A program made the translations under genes and the position numbers. A stretch of DNA of 64,000 nt from Gracilaria gracilis (taxonomy: Eukaryota > Rhodophyta > Florideophyceae > Gracilariales > Gracilariaceae), in contig JARGSG010000203.1 in assembly GCA_030374805.1 (NCBI GenBank), positions 310,001 to 374,000 on the forward strand, given 5' to 3'. The notes under the pieces were generated by a model, which saw only the letters and a list, made by a program, of their open reading frames with translations, did no database searches and was not told the origin of the DNA. Positions 41,715-52,199 of the stretch are shown here, piece after piece (within the stretch, counting starts at the first letter, position 1; each line of letters opens with the position of its first letter).

Positions 41715-44700
41715 TCAGATACAGTCAGTGATGGCGCGTTGATGAGGAGTTCCGTTCTTGGAGACTTCCGAGACAAATTCTTGAACCAAGGTGGGAACAT
41801 CTTCTCGTAGTGACGCTAAAGAAACCCAGTCTGTTTCTTCAGTTCCAAACCCGCGCCACTTAACCAATAGTTCCACTTTTCTGCTCTTGCGTCGGATATC
41901 AAGAAAACGTTCAATTACCAGAAATTTTCCCTGTTGGTAAGCCAAATGATCAAGAAGCTCTTCAGTCACTTCGAAATCTCTATTACGAAATAATTTCAGC
42001 CTTCGTCCGTGTACTTCAAACGTAGTCTCGTCCAACAAAGACTTGATCAGAAATATGTACCCAGACCGACATTCTTGTACCACATAAGGACCTAGCCATT
42101 TCAATGACGGTTTCCGAGTTCGATCTTGTTTCTGAACCCCACGGAGTACATAGTCGCCTTCTGTAAAATTGATTGGTCGAACACTGGTTTTGCGGTTATG
42201 GCTGTCAACAGCTTGCTTTCGCTTCCTTCCGGAGCATATCGCTACATTCTTGTGAATCCGGTCTAGCGCGGAGTGCATGGATTCGATTCGAGACAGTTGT
42301 AACTTTCGAATATCTTCGATGCTTAACACCATAGTTTTCTTGCCGACTCTTCTCGTGATTGCCGTCATTGGAGAGTCCTGTTTGTGTCCGGTAAACACGG
42401 TTAGAGGACAGCGATTCCCAAGGCGAGCCAATTGGGAATTGTTGAGGACAGATTGTACCACTGGCAAGATGCTGGGCCAACAACTGTGAGGCAGTTGATA
42501 TTCAGAAAGAAAGGCTCGACATGTGCGGAGAAGCTCTCTACAAACCACTTCAACCGTCCCGTTAGACGAGGGACAGTAGGCGAGTGTAAAGTGATGCGAG
42601 GACTTCGTTTTCTCCTTCAAAGCACGAATGACTTCGTTCTTGAAATGGCTGCCTCTATCGGACACCCACTTGTGAACGACACCAAAGGCAGAAAACCATT
42701 TGATCATTGCGTCCGCTACGACCACAGCTGTAGTCTCTGTAGCTGGCGTAAGCCAAACGTAGCCACTGTGATCGTCCTTGAATATCAGAACGTAAATAAA
42801 TTCGTTCTCAGCCGGCGACATGTAACAGAAATCAAAATGAAGCAGTTCATTGGGCTCATCTGCCTGCAGTGCATGACCGAGGGGTCGAGGGATGGTGTTG
42901 TCAGACTGAGTACAAAGACAGTGCAGACAAGATTCGACAAACTCTTTGACATTTTGATCCATGCCCTGCCAGTGAAAGTGTGCTTTGATCGCAGTCAGCG
43001 TAATGTTGTATGCTCTATGACCACCATCGCCAGTGTGCGCCGCGATCATGATCCGGAGGTGCATTAACTTGGCCTTAGAAGGAACCCAAAACACACGATT
43101 CTCATTCTGTACTCCATCTTTTACGCTCAGACACCCACTAGGTGGCGACTCGGTTGCAACTTCTTGAACGTTTCTGATTTCCTTGGGTGTCGGCCAGTCA
43201 AACTTCGCGTCAACGCCAAGATTCACTGGGACAGAAATGAGGGCTTTTGCCCGAGCTACAATCGAGGCCTTAACTACAGTAGTGCACCTTACTGCCCAGC
43301 GCGTGAATATGTCAGCCCAGACATTCCGTTCGCCTGGAAGGTGCTCGACGACGTAACGAAAAACACTCAACTTAATTGCCCAGCGCATTAATTTGCTCTC
43401 TGTGTGCCGTGCAATGCCAGGATTCCATCCGTAAGGATCGAATAGGTAAACAAGGTTTGCGTGGTCTGTGAAAATGGAAACTTCTTTTCCCAGAACAAGG
43501 TAGTCTAGTCTGCACACTGCCTCTACTATTGCGTATCCTTCTTTCTCTGGAACGGACCAGTTGGCAGCTGATCCGGTGAATGCTCCAAAAAGGAAGCAAA
43601 GAGGTTCGTGTCTCTGGTTTTCAATAGCTTTGTTTCGGTCTCCATATGGAACCTGAGTATGTACAGCGGCCCAGTGAGTATCAGATGCGTCCGTAAATAG
43701 ACATGTCATATGAGCTTCCTTTGGATACGAAAGCTTCACTGAAGCAGCTAATTGATTTTTGATATCAGCGAATGCTGAATCATGAGTAGCGCCCCATAAG
43801 CTGCTGAGGTTGAGATTTCGGATAGCATGCTTCGTCCGTTTGCCAACCTTCAAATAGCATTCCTCCAGTAAGGAGTGTAGAGGAGCGATGCGTTCTGAAT
43901 AAGCCGGAATAGCGTTTCGCATCCAGTTTGTAGCACGAACGAACTGCTGGAGTTCGCTTGCCATTGCGGGTGTCTTCATGGACACCAGTGATTCAAAATG
44001 GCGAGGATGATACTCCACACCGTCTACTGACACTGTTCTGCCGCAGAACTGGACTTGCTGTGCGAACAGATTTGACTTCTCGGCGTGAACTTTCAGAACA
44101 ATTTCGTTGCACACGGTGAAGAAAGACTCGATGTTGGTTAATAACTCTTCTACGTTTCGTGCGTAAAAAAGAAAATCGTTCATCCATTGCAGTATCTTGT
44201 CGACACGTCCGTCAAATTTCTCAGATAGGACTGCTTGGAAGTGATTTCCACAGTCACTTCCACCTTGTAGAAGGCGCTTGGAAGAACACACTCCAAGTGA
44301 AGTCTGAATTGACATCATTTCCTGTGACTCTGGTGATAACGGGACCTGCCAGTACCCGTGTGCGAGATCTATGTTCGCAAAGCAGGTGCTCCCGGAAATG
44401 TCCTGGAATTTAGATTCCAGATGTGGCATTGCAGATTGAATCGGAATTGTACGGGCGTTTGGGCCACGTAGGTCAACCGTAAATCGCAGTTTGCTGGATC
44501 CGGGTTTTGGGACGGCGAGGGCATGTGATGCCCATCTAGAAGCTGCGTTCTTGTAAATAGCACCCACGGCCTCCAATTCCCGTATCGTTTGAATGATAAA
44601 ATCCCGGTGTTGCGGGGCATATCGACGCTGAGGAGACCTGTATGGCTTAGCGTTCTCAGCGGGGGTGATGACGAGTGGACGAACGTCCGCAGGTGGATCT

Positions 44701-44963
44701 GGTCCCAATTTGATTCGGAACACAGTGCGGTACTTCTCAAGCATGGCAGAGAGTTTCTGAGCTCCCTTCTCTGATATGCCATTTGTAGTGGCATCGTTGA
44801 TAATCTTCTCGAAAGCTCTGTCTATTGAATCACTGGAATCTTTTCCAATTCCAGCTGCGAGAAATTCTGGTAGCTCGATTGGGTCATCATCTGCGGCCAT
44901 GTATGACAGACCTTCGTACTTCGCACTGGCGACCTTGATCTGAGCAGGACTGATTTCAGACAA
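41715..44963 (-). CDS. Gypsy-3 pol: RT, RNase H, integrase, chromodomain
   Basis: 1082 codons without a stop. RT: F-T-V-D-L-R-G-P-N, F-A-N-I-D-L-A-H-G-Y-W-Q, and L-Q-W-M-N-D-F-L-F-Y-A where related elements have x-W/Y-x-D-D-x-L; the first Asp of the pair reads Asn. RNase H: F-T-D-A-S-D, E-K-E-G-Y-A-I, F-T-D-H-A-N. Integrase: H-x3-H-type start and C-L-H-C, then F-D-F, S-D-R-G-S-H-F, and N-G-T-V-E-V-V, so D-D-E is intact. Chromodomain at the C-terminus: V-I-E-R-F-L-D-I-R ... E-L-L-V-K-W-R-G-F ... T-D-W-V-S-L. The start ATG 44963 is in the protease-RT linker; the true pol begins upstream in a different phase. Apart from the N-D change it looks functional. Confidence 0.93.
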   Translation of the reverse strand: MSEISPAQIKVASAKYEGLSYMAADDDPIELPEFLAAGIGKDSSDSIDRAFEKIINDATTNGISEKGAQKLSAMLEKYRTVFRIKLGPDPPADVRPLVITPAENAKPYRSPQRRYAPQHRDFIIQTIRELEAVGAIYKNAASRWASHALAVPKPGSSKLRFTVDLRGPNARTIPIQSAMPHLESKFQDISGSTCFANIDLAHGYWQVPLSPESQEMMSIQTSLGVCSSKRLLQGGSDCGNHFQAVLSEKFDGRVDKILQWMNDFLFYARNVEELLTNIESFFTVCNEIVLKVHAEKSNLFAQQVQFCGRTVSVDGVEYHPRHFESLVSMKTPAMASELQQFVRATNWMRNAIPAYSERIAPLHSLLEECYLKVGKRTKHAIRNLNLSSLWGATHDSAFADIKNQLAASVKLSYPKEAHMTCLFTDASDTHWAAVHTQVPYGDRNKAIENQRHEPLCFLFGAFTGSAANWSVPEKEGYAIVEAVCRLDYLVLGKEVSIFTDHANLVYLFDPYGWNPGIARHTESKLMRWAIKLSVFRYVVEHLPGERNVWADIFTRWAVRCTTVVKASIVARAKALISVPVNLGVDAKFDWPTPKEIRNVQEVATESPPSGCLSVKDGVQNENRVFWVPSKAKLMHLRIMIAAHTGDGGHRAYNITLTAIKAHFHWQGMDQNVKEFVESCLHCLCTQSDNTIPRPLGHALQADEPNELLHFDFCYMSPAENEFIYVLIFKDDHSGYVWLTPATETTAVVVADAMIKWFSAFGVVHKWVSDRGSHFKNEVIRALKEKTKSSHHFTLAYCPSSNGTVEVVCRELLRTCRAFLSEYQLPHSCWPSILPVVQSVLNNSQLARLGNRCPLTVFTGHKQDSPMTAITRRVGKKTMVLSIEDIRKLQLSRIESMHSALDRIHKNVAICSGRKRKQAVDSHNRKTSVRPINFTEGDYVLRGVQKQDRTRKPSLKWLGPYVVQECRSGYIFLIKSLLDETTFEVHGRRLKLFRNRDFEVTEELLDHLAYQQGKFLVIERFLDIRRKSRKVELLVKWRGFGTEETDWVSLASLREDVPTLVQEFVSEVSKNGTPHQRAITDCI

Positions 44964-45467
44964 ATGTTGTCATGGATGCTGTTTCGAACTCGATTGAGAT
45001 GGTTGCTTAGGTTGAAACCGATGGAGTTCAGGAAGGGTCGGCCTAGCAGTATTTCACCCATGTCGCGGTCTACAATGTAGAACTCTATCCCTCGAACTCG
45101 AACAGGAATGTTCGATCCTGACAGGCAGGTAAATCGTAATTGTCAGGATAGCAGTTCTGGTTGCAGTTGAAATCGGTGCACCTTTGGCTACGAATGCTTC
45201 TTCGAGATTCAATGGATGAGGTAAAGTTTTGACAACTATGTCCTGTACAGAAGATTTGACTTTGTCGAAAGTTTTGGAGTCGATTGCGCTGAAGTCAGCT
45301 CCTGAATCACCAAGGATGGCATCAAGAACAGTGTCCCCCACTGCTACCCTGAAGCGACTCTCGCTCCCGTCCAGGGTTTCCGCGCTCGCCACATCTGTAG
45401 ATGTTACCATCCTGGCTTTTTTCGACTTCTTGATGCCGTAATGACTCTCAAAGATTTGCTTCTTCAT
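44964..45467 (-). pseudogene. Gypsy-3 protease region
   Basis: 45467-45054 reads L-G-D-S-G-A-D-F-S-A-I-D, the Asp-Ser-Gly retropepsin triplet, after a basic linker. A shift of phase near 45090 leads to M-G-E-I-L-L-G-R-P-F-L (45061 onward), the second protease signature, and another shift leads into pol. So protease lies in two phases and is broken. A zinc-knuckle trace R-C-D-G-V-H-R-L-K-N-C lies just before it (about 45520-45480). Confidence 0.8.
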
Positions 45468-45518
45468 TTCGGAGGATGTTATAGGACAGTTCTTGAGACG
45501 ATGGACACCGTCACACCT

Positions 45519-46240
45519 TTAATTCAAGCAGGTTTGGTTCCATTCAGTGTCTTTCCTTTTCGTTGATTGGGGCTGCGCAGGTGACGAGTCATACTTATGT
45601 CTATCTCCACGTTTTTTGGAACTGTCCAAATTCTCGGTTTTCCTGGCGCGATCGCGAGAATTGTCTTTCTTGCATGGGTTTACCCTGGCTCGAGCAGTTT
45701 CGGTAAGTGCTAAATTTAAGGCTATACTTGAAACTTCATCTCTGAATAGTTTGATGCTGGCAAGTTGCTCCTTTTTCCAACCTCTTCGCATCATTCTGAT
45801 ACGTTCCAGTAGTACATCAGGATGGAACTTTGCTACCAATATGTCCAAAAATTTCTTCGCGAGGTCAAGGTCCTTCAATATCTCCGAAGCATTGTTTTGA
45901 TCCAACGCTGTGATTGCGGAGATGATAAAATTCGACACCCCTCCGGCGGGGTCTTCCTTGTTTGGAATAAATGTGACAGTACGTTGAGCAGCATCAATTC
46001 GTTCTGAAAGATTCTTCGGAGAAGAGCTCGACGCCTTTTCAAACCATGACTGTACTTTCTCAGAAGTTGCCTCTTCAAGAGTCTGGGCTCCTTCAATATC
46101 TCCCATGACCTAGAGTGCGTGGAGCACAACCGGGTTGATGCAGTCCTTGACGGACGCAACGCTGAGTTTTGCGTCATCGTCTCTGTCTTTGTTGACGTCT
46201 TCGACTTTAGCACGATAGGCAAAAATATGTTTCGAATTTG
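45519..46240 (-). pseudogene. Gypsy-3 gag
   Basis: 46106-45519 is open for 195 codons; upstream the same phase is coding-like to about 46240 but is cut by TAG at 46110-46112. Helical capsid-like sequence (F-L-D-I-L-V-A-K-F-H-P-D-V-L-L-E-R-I-R-M-M) is followed by a basic Ser/Lys-rich tail and, past the stop at 45519, by the Cys-His knuckle trace. Role: particle protein. Start not determinable. Confidence 0.75.
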
Positions 46241-46378
46241 ATCGAGGCGGGTTGCTCAACTGATCTCAATTGCGGTGGTTCAATCACTGCAACAACTCCA
46301 TAATTAGAGGTAGCCATAACAACTGTTGAATCGCGTAACGATACTTCAAACACTCTGCTCTTTGAGCTCAAAGCGCTT

Positions 46379-46831
46379 TGTTGTTCTGTGCTAAGTAAAG
46401 TCGGCGAGTGCTAGTGATTGGATGCAAGAGAAAAAAAAGGGAGATAGGAAGCGGTAGTGAGCACACTCACGGAGAAGCTTGTGCTCCTGTGAGTTGCCAT
46501 CCGGGTCGTTCCAGTTGGCATTTATAGGCACCCCACCGAGCTATTCAAAAGCTGACTCGTCAGATAGGATTCTGTATGCTAGGTTATACATGAATGCTAG
46601 AGACCAAAGACTTGGGAAGGACAAGTCTAGAAGCGCTTGGCCTTGCTAAGTCGTCGCAGAACCCTGACTGCGCAAATGTTTGCCTTTCCATTGAACTACC
46701 GTAGTCGCGCACAGCATTTAGAGCACTTGTCCAAGCGCATTTGCGCTTGCTCAGCGCTGACGTCAGGTCGGGCCTGCTTATACTGCAATGCTGTATATCC
46801 ATCGTGACAGAAATGGCTGGCAAATACAACA
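46379..46831 (-). repeat. Gypsy-3 5' LTR
   Basis: 453 bp. TGACGTCA at 46758-46765. Its upstream edge lies 145 bp from the opine dehydrogenase start codon, the two being divergent. Confidence 0.93.
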
Positions 46832-46975
46832 CCCACCACTCTCTGCGGATCTACGATGCACCTGTCCGTCAGTGGAACGTTACCATCTTCATGCCAAGCG
46901 TTGCATCCCAACTTACACGGCTGCGGCCGTCTCCCGAGCTAAAACCGTGGCTCCCGCGCTCTCGCTTCACTTCAA

Positions 46976-48118
46976 ATGAGTCCCTTCCCTTCCGAGCCAC
47001 CCGTCTTCCGTTCCCCGCCATCCGCCAAAATGATGATGAACATAGCCGTACTGGGATCCGGAAACGGGGGTTGCGCCATGGCCTTCGACTGCGCCCAACA
47101 CGGCCACCGCGTAAGTCTGTTCGACTTCGAGTCGTTTCCCACCACCATCACCACAATCCGAGATCAGGGAGGCATTAGTTCGGAAGGAGAGCTCAACGGA
47201 TTTGCCCCGATCGCGTACGCCGGTCATGATATCGCCGAAGCACTCGAGGGCGCCGATCTCGTCTACGCCGTCGGTCCGGCCTACAGCACGCGTCTCTTCG
47301 CGGAGGCATGCAAGCCGCATCTCAAACCCAACCACATCGTCGTCGTGTGCCCGAGCTTTTGTGGCGGCGCCATCGAGTTCAAGAATGCTGCAGCATTGCC
47401 GCTCTTGAGCACGCAACCGCTCGTCGCTGAGACATCCACGCTGCCGTACGCCGTGCGCATCACCACGCCCGGTAACATCCGTGTATTCCTCAAGCTCAGA
47501 GGCGGCTTCTATCTGGCTGCGCTTTCCGCCAGCGTTTCGCAGCGCGCCATCAACGCCATCAGCGATGTGTACCCGTGCACACAGCTAGCTGTCAATGTCA
47601 TGCAGACCAGGTTACAAAACGGCAACCCGGTCATTCATCCATCCGTGACGCTGTTGAACACGGCTGCCATCGAACGCACAGCGGGGGATCTGTTGTTTTA
47701 CGAGCAAGGCGTCACAAAGTCTGTCGGCCGTTTCATGAAGGCCATCGATGGGGAGCGAATCGCAATCGGCAAAGCGTTGAGTGTGGATGTACTCCCCGAC
47801 CCGGAACTAGGCGTCAAGCAGGATTATGCCAGAGAGGCCACTTATGATGTGGGGTACTCCAAAGCACTGGGCTTCCGGGGCATCCAGGCGCAGAGCAGTC
47901 TGGACAATCGCTATTTTCACGAAGACGCCGGGTATGGTCTGGTGTTCTTGCGGGACCTCGCGCGACAAGTTGCAGTCAAAACGCCCGTCATTAATGCGCT
48001 CATTGTGCTAGTTTTCACAGTAATGGATGTCGATTACCTTGCCAGGGCGCCGCGAACAATGAAATCGCTGGGCATTGCGGGTATAAGCGTTTCCGAGCTC
48101 CTCAAGCTGATAGCCTAA
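46976..48118 (+). CDS. Opine (octopine/nopaline-family) dehydrogenase
   Basis: An intact intronless gene of 380 codons, probably the only ordinary metabolic gene here. N-terminal Rossmann fold: I-A-V-L-G-S-G-N-G-G at residues 22-31 binds NAD(P)H. C-terminal part: N-P-V-I-H-P-S-V-T-L-L-N-T-A near residue 221, with the His and Asn environment expected for the Octopine_DH domain that binds the imino intermediate. The enzyme condenses pyruvate or another 2-oxo acid with an amino acid (arginine, taurine, alanine, glycine) using NADH in the cytosol, regenerating NAD+ when oxygen is low. Substrate cannot be read from sequence; tauropine and related dehydrogenases are known from red algae. Two starts are possible: ATG 46976, or ATG 47030 (three Met in a row), which places the Rossmann strand at the N-terminus and is my preference. 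GC-rich third positions suggest good expression. Confidence 0.9.
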   Translation: MSPFPSEPPVFRSPPSAKMMMNIAVLGSGNGGCAMAFDCAQHGHRVSLFDFESFPTTITTIRDQGGISSEGELNGFAPIAYAGHDIAEALEGADLVYAVGPAYSTRLFAEACKPHLKPNHIVVVCPSFCGGAIEFKNAAALPLLSTQPLVAETSTLPYAVRITTPGNIRVFLKLRGGFYLAALSASVSQRAINAISDVYPCTQLAVNVMQTRLQNGNPVIHPSVTLLNTAAIERTAGDLLFYEQGVTKSVGRFMKAIDGERIAIGKALSVDVLPDPELGVKQDYAREATYDVGYSKALGFRGIQAQSSLDNRYFHEDAGYGLVFLRDLARQVAVKTPVINALIVLVFTVMDVDYLARAPRTMKSLGIAGISVSELLKLIA

Positions 48119-49599
48119 CTGCCCGACAAACAGAAGAACGGTTATCAGACAAACGATGGCGAAAGACGCCCCGAGTGTGGGATTTGAAGGTATCTGATGT
48201 TGGTGCGTGTTTGTCTACACTCGCAAGATGGTTGTGGCCCTCGCTTTTATGGATATCGCCAATGTGATCGTGAGACGGTGACCGTCTCAACCCTTTGATT
48301 GGGCGTCAGGCATTATGAAAAGTTTCAAAACCAAAACTTCGTTACTATTGCCACAATTCGTTTTAACGCACATGCAATCTCCATGTTCCTTCATAAATGG
48401 CCCTACAACCTATCTTCCCATGCCCTTTCTCTAAGTTTTTTACGCCGTTAAAAGGCCATGAAAATACCCTTGAACAACAATACAGATATACACACATGCT
48501 CTTTTCAACGTCTTAGCTTCAATGTATACGATATTACTTGTTTATATGCATTGGACACACTTCCAACAATCCGTTTAAAAGTCTTGTTCACACTGAACGC
48601 ATGAGTGGCTTTCTGTCTCTTAGTTTGTGCTCAACAGCGCCACTAGTAGCTCACTGAATAGTGCATGTTTATTGACATCCTTTTCCTGCCCCCATGTCAA
48701 CGCCCCTTCCACCAAACTAGAGCAGCGCACTCCAGATAGTCGCCCGTATTACCTCAACAACGCAACTGGTCAATTGCAATGGCATTAGCCCGCACAAAAT
48801 GCTCCTTCACCTCCGTTTCCGTCTCAACCTCCCGCATCGTCGTCGCCCGTCCCACAAACTATGGCTGGGAGGTGCGGGAAATGACTGGTTTTACATTAGA
48901 AACCTTAACCATGGTACTATATAGTTCAATATTTACAAAAGCGATGTTAGACATAAAGACATATACACTGCAGGAAAAGAAACTAAGAAGAAACCGTAGT
49001 GAGCGCACAGAAAAGGTACAGAATAAAAGTTACGGGCCTAAAAACGTGTCTAACATATCCATTGATATATGTTTGGGAGTAAAATCAAGTTTTTTCTGTT
49101 CCGTAGATATACTAAAAAAAAAAATAGCACATGTTGGTTCTAGTGTCGGCAAGCAATATGAAATCGCTACTTTTCGACACGCCTTTCATTAGTATGAAGA
49201 CGTAATGCACTATGTTCAAAACGATGAAGACGTAACCTCTTTATTGCTTCATCTAACGGTACATGTGTAAAACGACTTGGAAATCCTTTTCAGTCCTATA
49301 CTCAGCTTAGTTGTACGGCAAGTATTGATATATATCATTGTGTTACAACTTTTTTATGCTTTTTTCTCTTGCTATGTCCTGTTTCTGAAATACAGATAAT
49401 TTTTGTAGCTTGGTTTTTTTCAACTGTGTTTTAGCCTTATTAAAGAAACAACCAAACTCATATTATTGTAACAGTTGTGATACTTCTATTACAGTTTTGA
49501 GTATTATCAAAAGAATTAACAGTTTTAATCTTCTATGTTGTTGCAGAAAACTTAAAAAAGTATTCTTAAACCAGTGTATTAGGTTAAAAATCGGTTATG
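48119..49599. other. No gene seen; becomes AT-rich after about 48880
   Basis: Presumably the 3' flank of the dehydrogenase, then the beginning of an AT-rich segment that carries the decayed transposase at 49600-50618. Confidence 0.5.
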
Positions 49600-50618
49600 G
49601 AAAATAGGGAAGTTCAAATAATGCCTCTCCGTCTTCAATTTGTAACTAAACAAGCACAGCAACAGCCAGAAAACATGACGAATGGAATGATAAATTGTGT
49701 CGAAAAGTATGGCTCAAGACGAAAAATGATTTCATCCTACCATTCAAGCTTTCATGGCGAGCTCTTACTTTTGCACAAAGTATATGGTGACTAATTGTTT
49801 CGTCAGAGTCACTGTAGATGCACTAATTGCCTTGATATCCTTTATCCGCAATCACGTTTTCGTCAGGTAATAACGCGTTCTTCATGGAAATGTTGAATAT
49901 TTTCTCATCTGGATATGCTCCGCAAAAAAATGGCCCGTTGACCCAAACAATTTTTCCAGATCCAATCCCTAATCCAATCTCATACCAAAGTCCTGGACCG
50001 TTAAACTTGTGTGAGTACCACTTTTTGTTAAATGGTGATGCCTCTAAAACTCGACAATCTGCACAATCTACAGAAATATTTACACGATTTTCTGAAGAAA
50101 ACGAAAGTCGATTGTTCCAAAAAATCTATTGCTTGTTATTTGTTAGTGTTTCGTCCTGGAAGAAGGAAAGGAAAACTCACAATTTAAATGTTGCTTATAA
50201 GCTGAACAAACAAATGAGTCCATTTTCTAATTGTCTTTTCATCAGCCCCACAAATACAGCTTAAAACTACCTCACATGCATATGTCTTAAGAAATACTAA
50301 TGACCACAACAAGTGCTTTGGAGCAGATGAGGGTGGCATATTTATACCAATTCTTTCCCATATTGTTGAGCACACTTTTGGGTTTACTCCAAACAATGAG
50401 CGAAACTTACGATGACTTTCAACATAGTGTAGCCCAGGAGAAGAATTCAAAATATCATTTCCTAGTTGTATAAACACTGTTTCGGAACTGGCACAAACGA
50501 GTTCTGGTTCTCCATCGTCACGCAAAACATGAACGGTCAGAGAAGGTTGAAAGTCTTCAGTTGCTTGCCATGTACCAAAAAAGAAAGAGGCGGTTATATA
50601 CTCCATTTTAGCGGCCAA
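49600..50618 (-). pseudogene. DDE transposase remnant (Harbinger-like DDE_Tnp_4 group), AT-rich
   Basis: 50618-50184 reads F-R-S-L-F-G-V-N-P ... H-L-L-W-S-L-V-F-L-K-T-Y ... K-T-I-R-K-W, the helix-turn-helix start of this group. After stops and a phase change, 50115-49830 reads V-D-C-A-D-C-R-V (first Asp), W-Y-S-H-K-F-N-G-P-G-L-W-Y-E, V-W-V-N-G-P-F-F-C-G and I-A-D-K-G-Y (second Asp). Another shift, and 49770-49640 gives A-R-H-E-S-L-N-G-R-M-K-S-F with the third catalytic Glu. So one gene of about 340 codons with two or three frame breaks. The sequence is clearly more AT-rich than its neighbours, suggesting a different origin. Confidence 0.75.
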
Positions 50619-51063
50619 CGGATGGCATACTCGGGGTCTTTACCCACTGTGTAATGCGATAACGCCTATAGGTGCGTAACACGTTGAAAGAGGTACACAC
50701 CGACGTGCAAAAAATGTACTGAATTTGTTAAAAAGACACCGTTCAAAGTTATCGAATTAGATTTCTAACGCTGGCTTAACAAACTTTTTTTCGATAGCGT
50801 TTCTTTCCCTTTTCAAATGTCAATCGGGGATGATTCTACCAAATGTAATACAGAAGGCGATACACTGTATGACGGAAGAAATGAATAGAGTTGTGTGGTC
50901 GAGTCTGGCTCCTCCTTCGAGAGGAGCGGCAGATCAGTCGTACCTCTTTATTTACACTGATTCTCAGACGAAGCTGAGAGCTGTGATAAAGAAGAGATGT
51001 AACGCTATGCTAGCTTGTAGGTCAAACAACGACGTAGATTTGACTTTCAAGGAGACAGTGGCT
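50619..51063. other. No gene seen
   Basis: A plus-strand frame opening at 50830 runs into the solo LTR at 51064; no domain recognised. Confidence 0.45.
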
Positions 51064-51418
51064 TGTAGACTGTCCTTCATCGTTACATCATGCTCGCATA
51101 GAAGATCGGCGTCGGTGCACCTTGTATATATTGCGGTGCACCTCGCCTTCCTCTTCGGGTATTTTAAAGTCAGGCACCACTCGGGCTGTAACTTTACCAT
51201 CTTGGACACTTGCTACTCTATTACTATTCAGTTTTTACCGCGCGTCGACGTCTACTGCCGTGCGCTTACAAATTCTAAACTAGTTGCCCCGCCGTTTGCC
51301 CCTGCTGGTTTTAGGTGTCTTACTACCATACTGGTTGTGTGTTTTTCTCCTTTGGGTTGAGCCCTCGCCCGCTCTCTCCATCAGGCCGACCCCACACCTT
51401 ATCGGTATTTGTATGACA
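51064..51418 (+). repeat. Solo LTR of the Gypsy-2 family
   Basis: From 51085 to 51418 this matches 9710-10037 closely (same right end TATTTGTATGACA). No element body follows. The left end is uncertain; the TGACGTCA of the 5' LTR is degraded here (TTACATCA). Confidence 0.8.
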
Positions 51419-51942
51419 GAAGCTGACATAAAAATAATGACTGTTATACTATGAACCTTATGTGATTTTTCAAAAAGTATAATATCGACGCTCTTTGTTA
51501 CGAAATACATTAAAGGTTTATCTTTGACGAAACCTAGGCAAAAAGTCATATTCAGATGGTCTTCAAGTATTTATCTCCATACATGTATAACTAATACTGT
51601 AGTATAAAAGAATAGCTGTAAACTCTGCATTTACTGAATTTTTGAGTAATTGAAATGTCCTGCCCTTGTAAAATCAAGTTACCCGATTTGTTCGGAAAAG
51701 TAGATTTCAACCTTTCTCCAATCAGACACTGAGTTTGGAGGTGCTGCGCCTGATGACACTTCATTTCATCCATTCTTGGAACTCTTTGAGAAGAAATTAA
51801 GTAGCTACTGTGCTTTTATACGTGATAGCATTTTAATAGGTAAATGATTCTGATGTTGTATAAACTAGGTAGTCGTGGCCACCGATTGGAAAGGGCCACA
51901 GTGTCCACACGTTCCAACCGGTGGCCAGATTAAAGGACAGCG
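51419..51942. other. No gene seen
   Basis: AT-rich unique sequence without motifs. Confidence 0.5.
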
Positions 51943-52110
51943 GCCGACGGTCGCAAGCCACCTGATCCGGGCCGACGGTCGCAAGCCACCTGACCCGGGC
52001 CGACGGTCGCAAGCCACCTGACCCGGGCCGACGGTCGCAAGCCACCTGACCCGGGCCGACGGTCGCAAGCCACCTGACCCGGGCCGACGGTCGCAAGCCA
52101 CCTGACCCGG
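51943..52110. repeat. Minisatellite, six copies of a 28-bp unit
   Basis: Units begin GCCGACGGTCGCAAGCCACC at 51943, 51971, 51999, 52027, 52055 and 52083; only one T for C change is visible (first unit). As 28 is not a multiple of 3, all frames of the minus strand stay open through the array. Confidence 0.97.
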
Positions 52111-52199
52111 AAGGGGAGGGTGCGCACTTGTTCATGGTAGCATCGCGACCACGATCCTTCCGACCGCTTTGAGCCGCGACGACCACCCCCTCTCCTTTC

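Larger units (their letters stand above)
41221..46831 (-). mobile_element. Gypsy-3: full-length Ty3/gypsy chromovirus
   Basis: LTRs at 46379-46831 (5') and 41221-41675 (3') enclose gag, protease, RT, RNase H, integrase and chromodomain on the minus strand. The LTRs are highly similar, so this is one of the younger insertions here. No matching target duplication was found (ATCC before 41221, CCCA after 46831). Pol is one long open frame, but gag and protease carry stops and frameshifts. The solo LTR at 35072 is another member of the family. Confidence 0.94.

Noticed and set aside
41221-46831. Target-site duplication of Gypsy-3
   Set aside because: Bases next to the two LTRs (ATCC and CCCA) do not match.
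50156-50180. Minus-strand 25-nt stretch GTGAGT...TTCCAG resembling an intron
   Set aside because: Too short for a normal spliceosomal intron, and removing it does not give a clean frame through the next stop.
51943-52110. CRISPR-like array of 28-bp repeats
   Set aside because: The units abut directly with no spacers; it is a tandem minisatellite in nuclear DNA.
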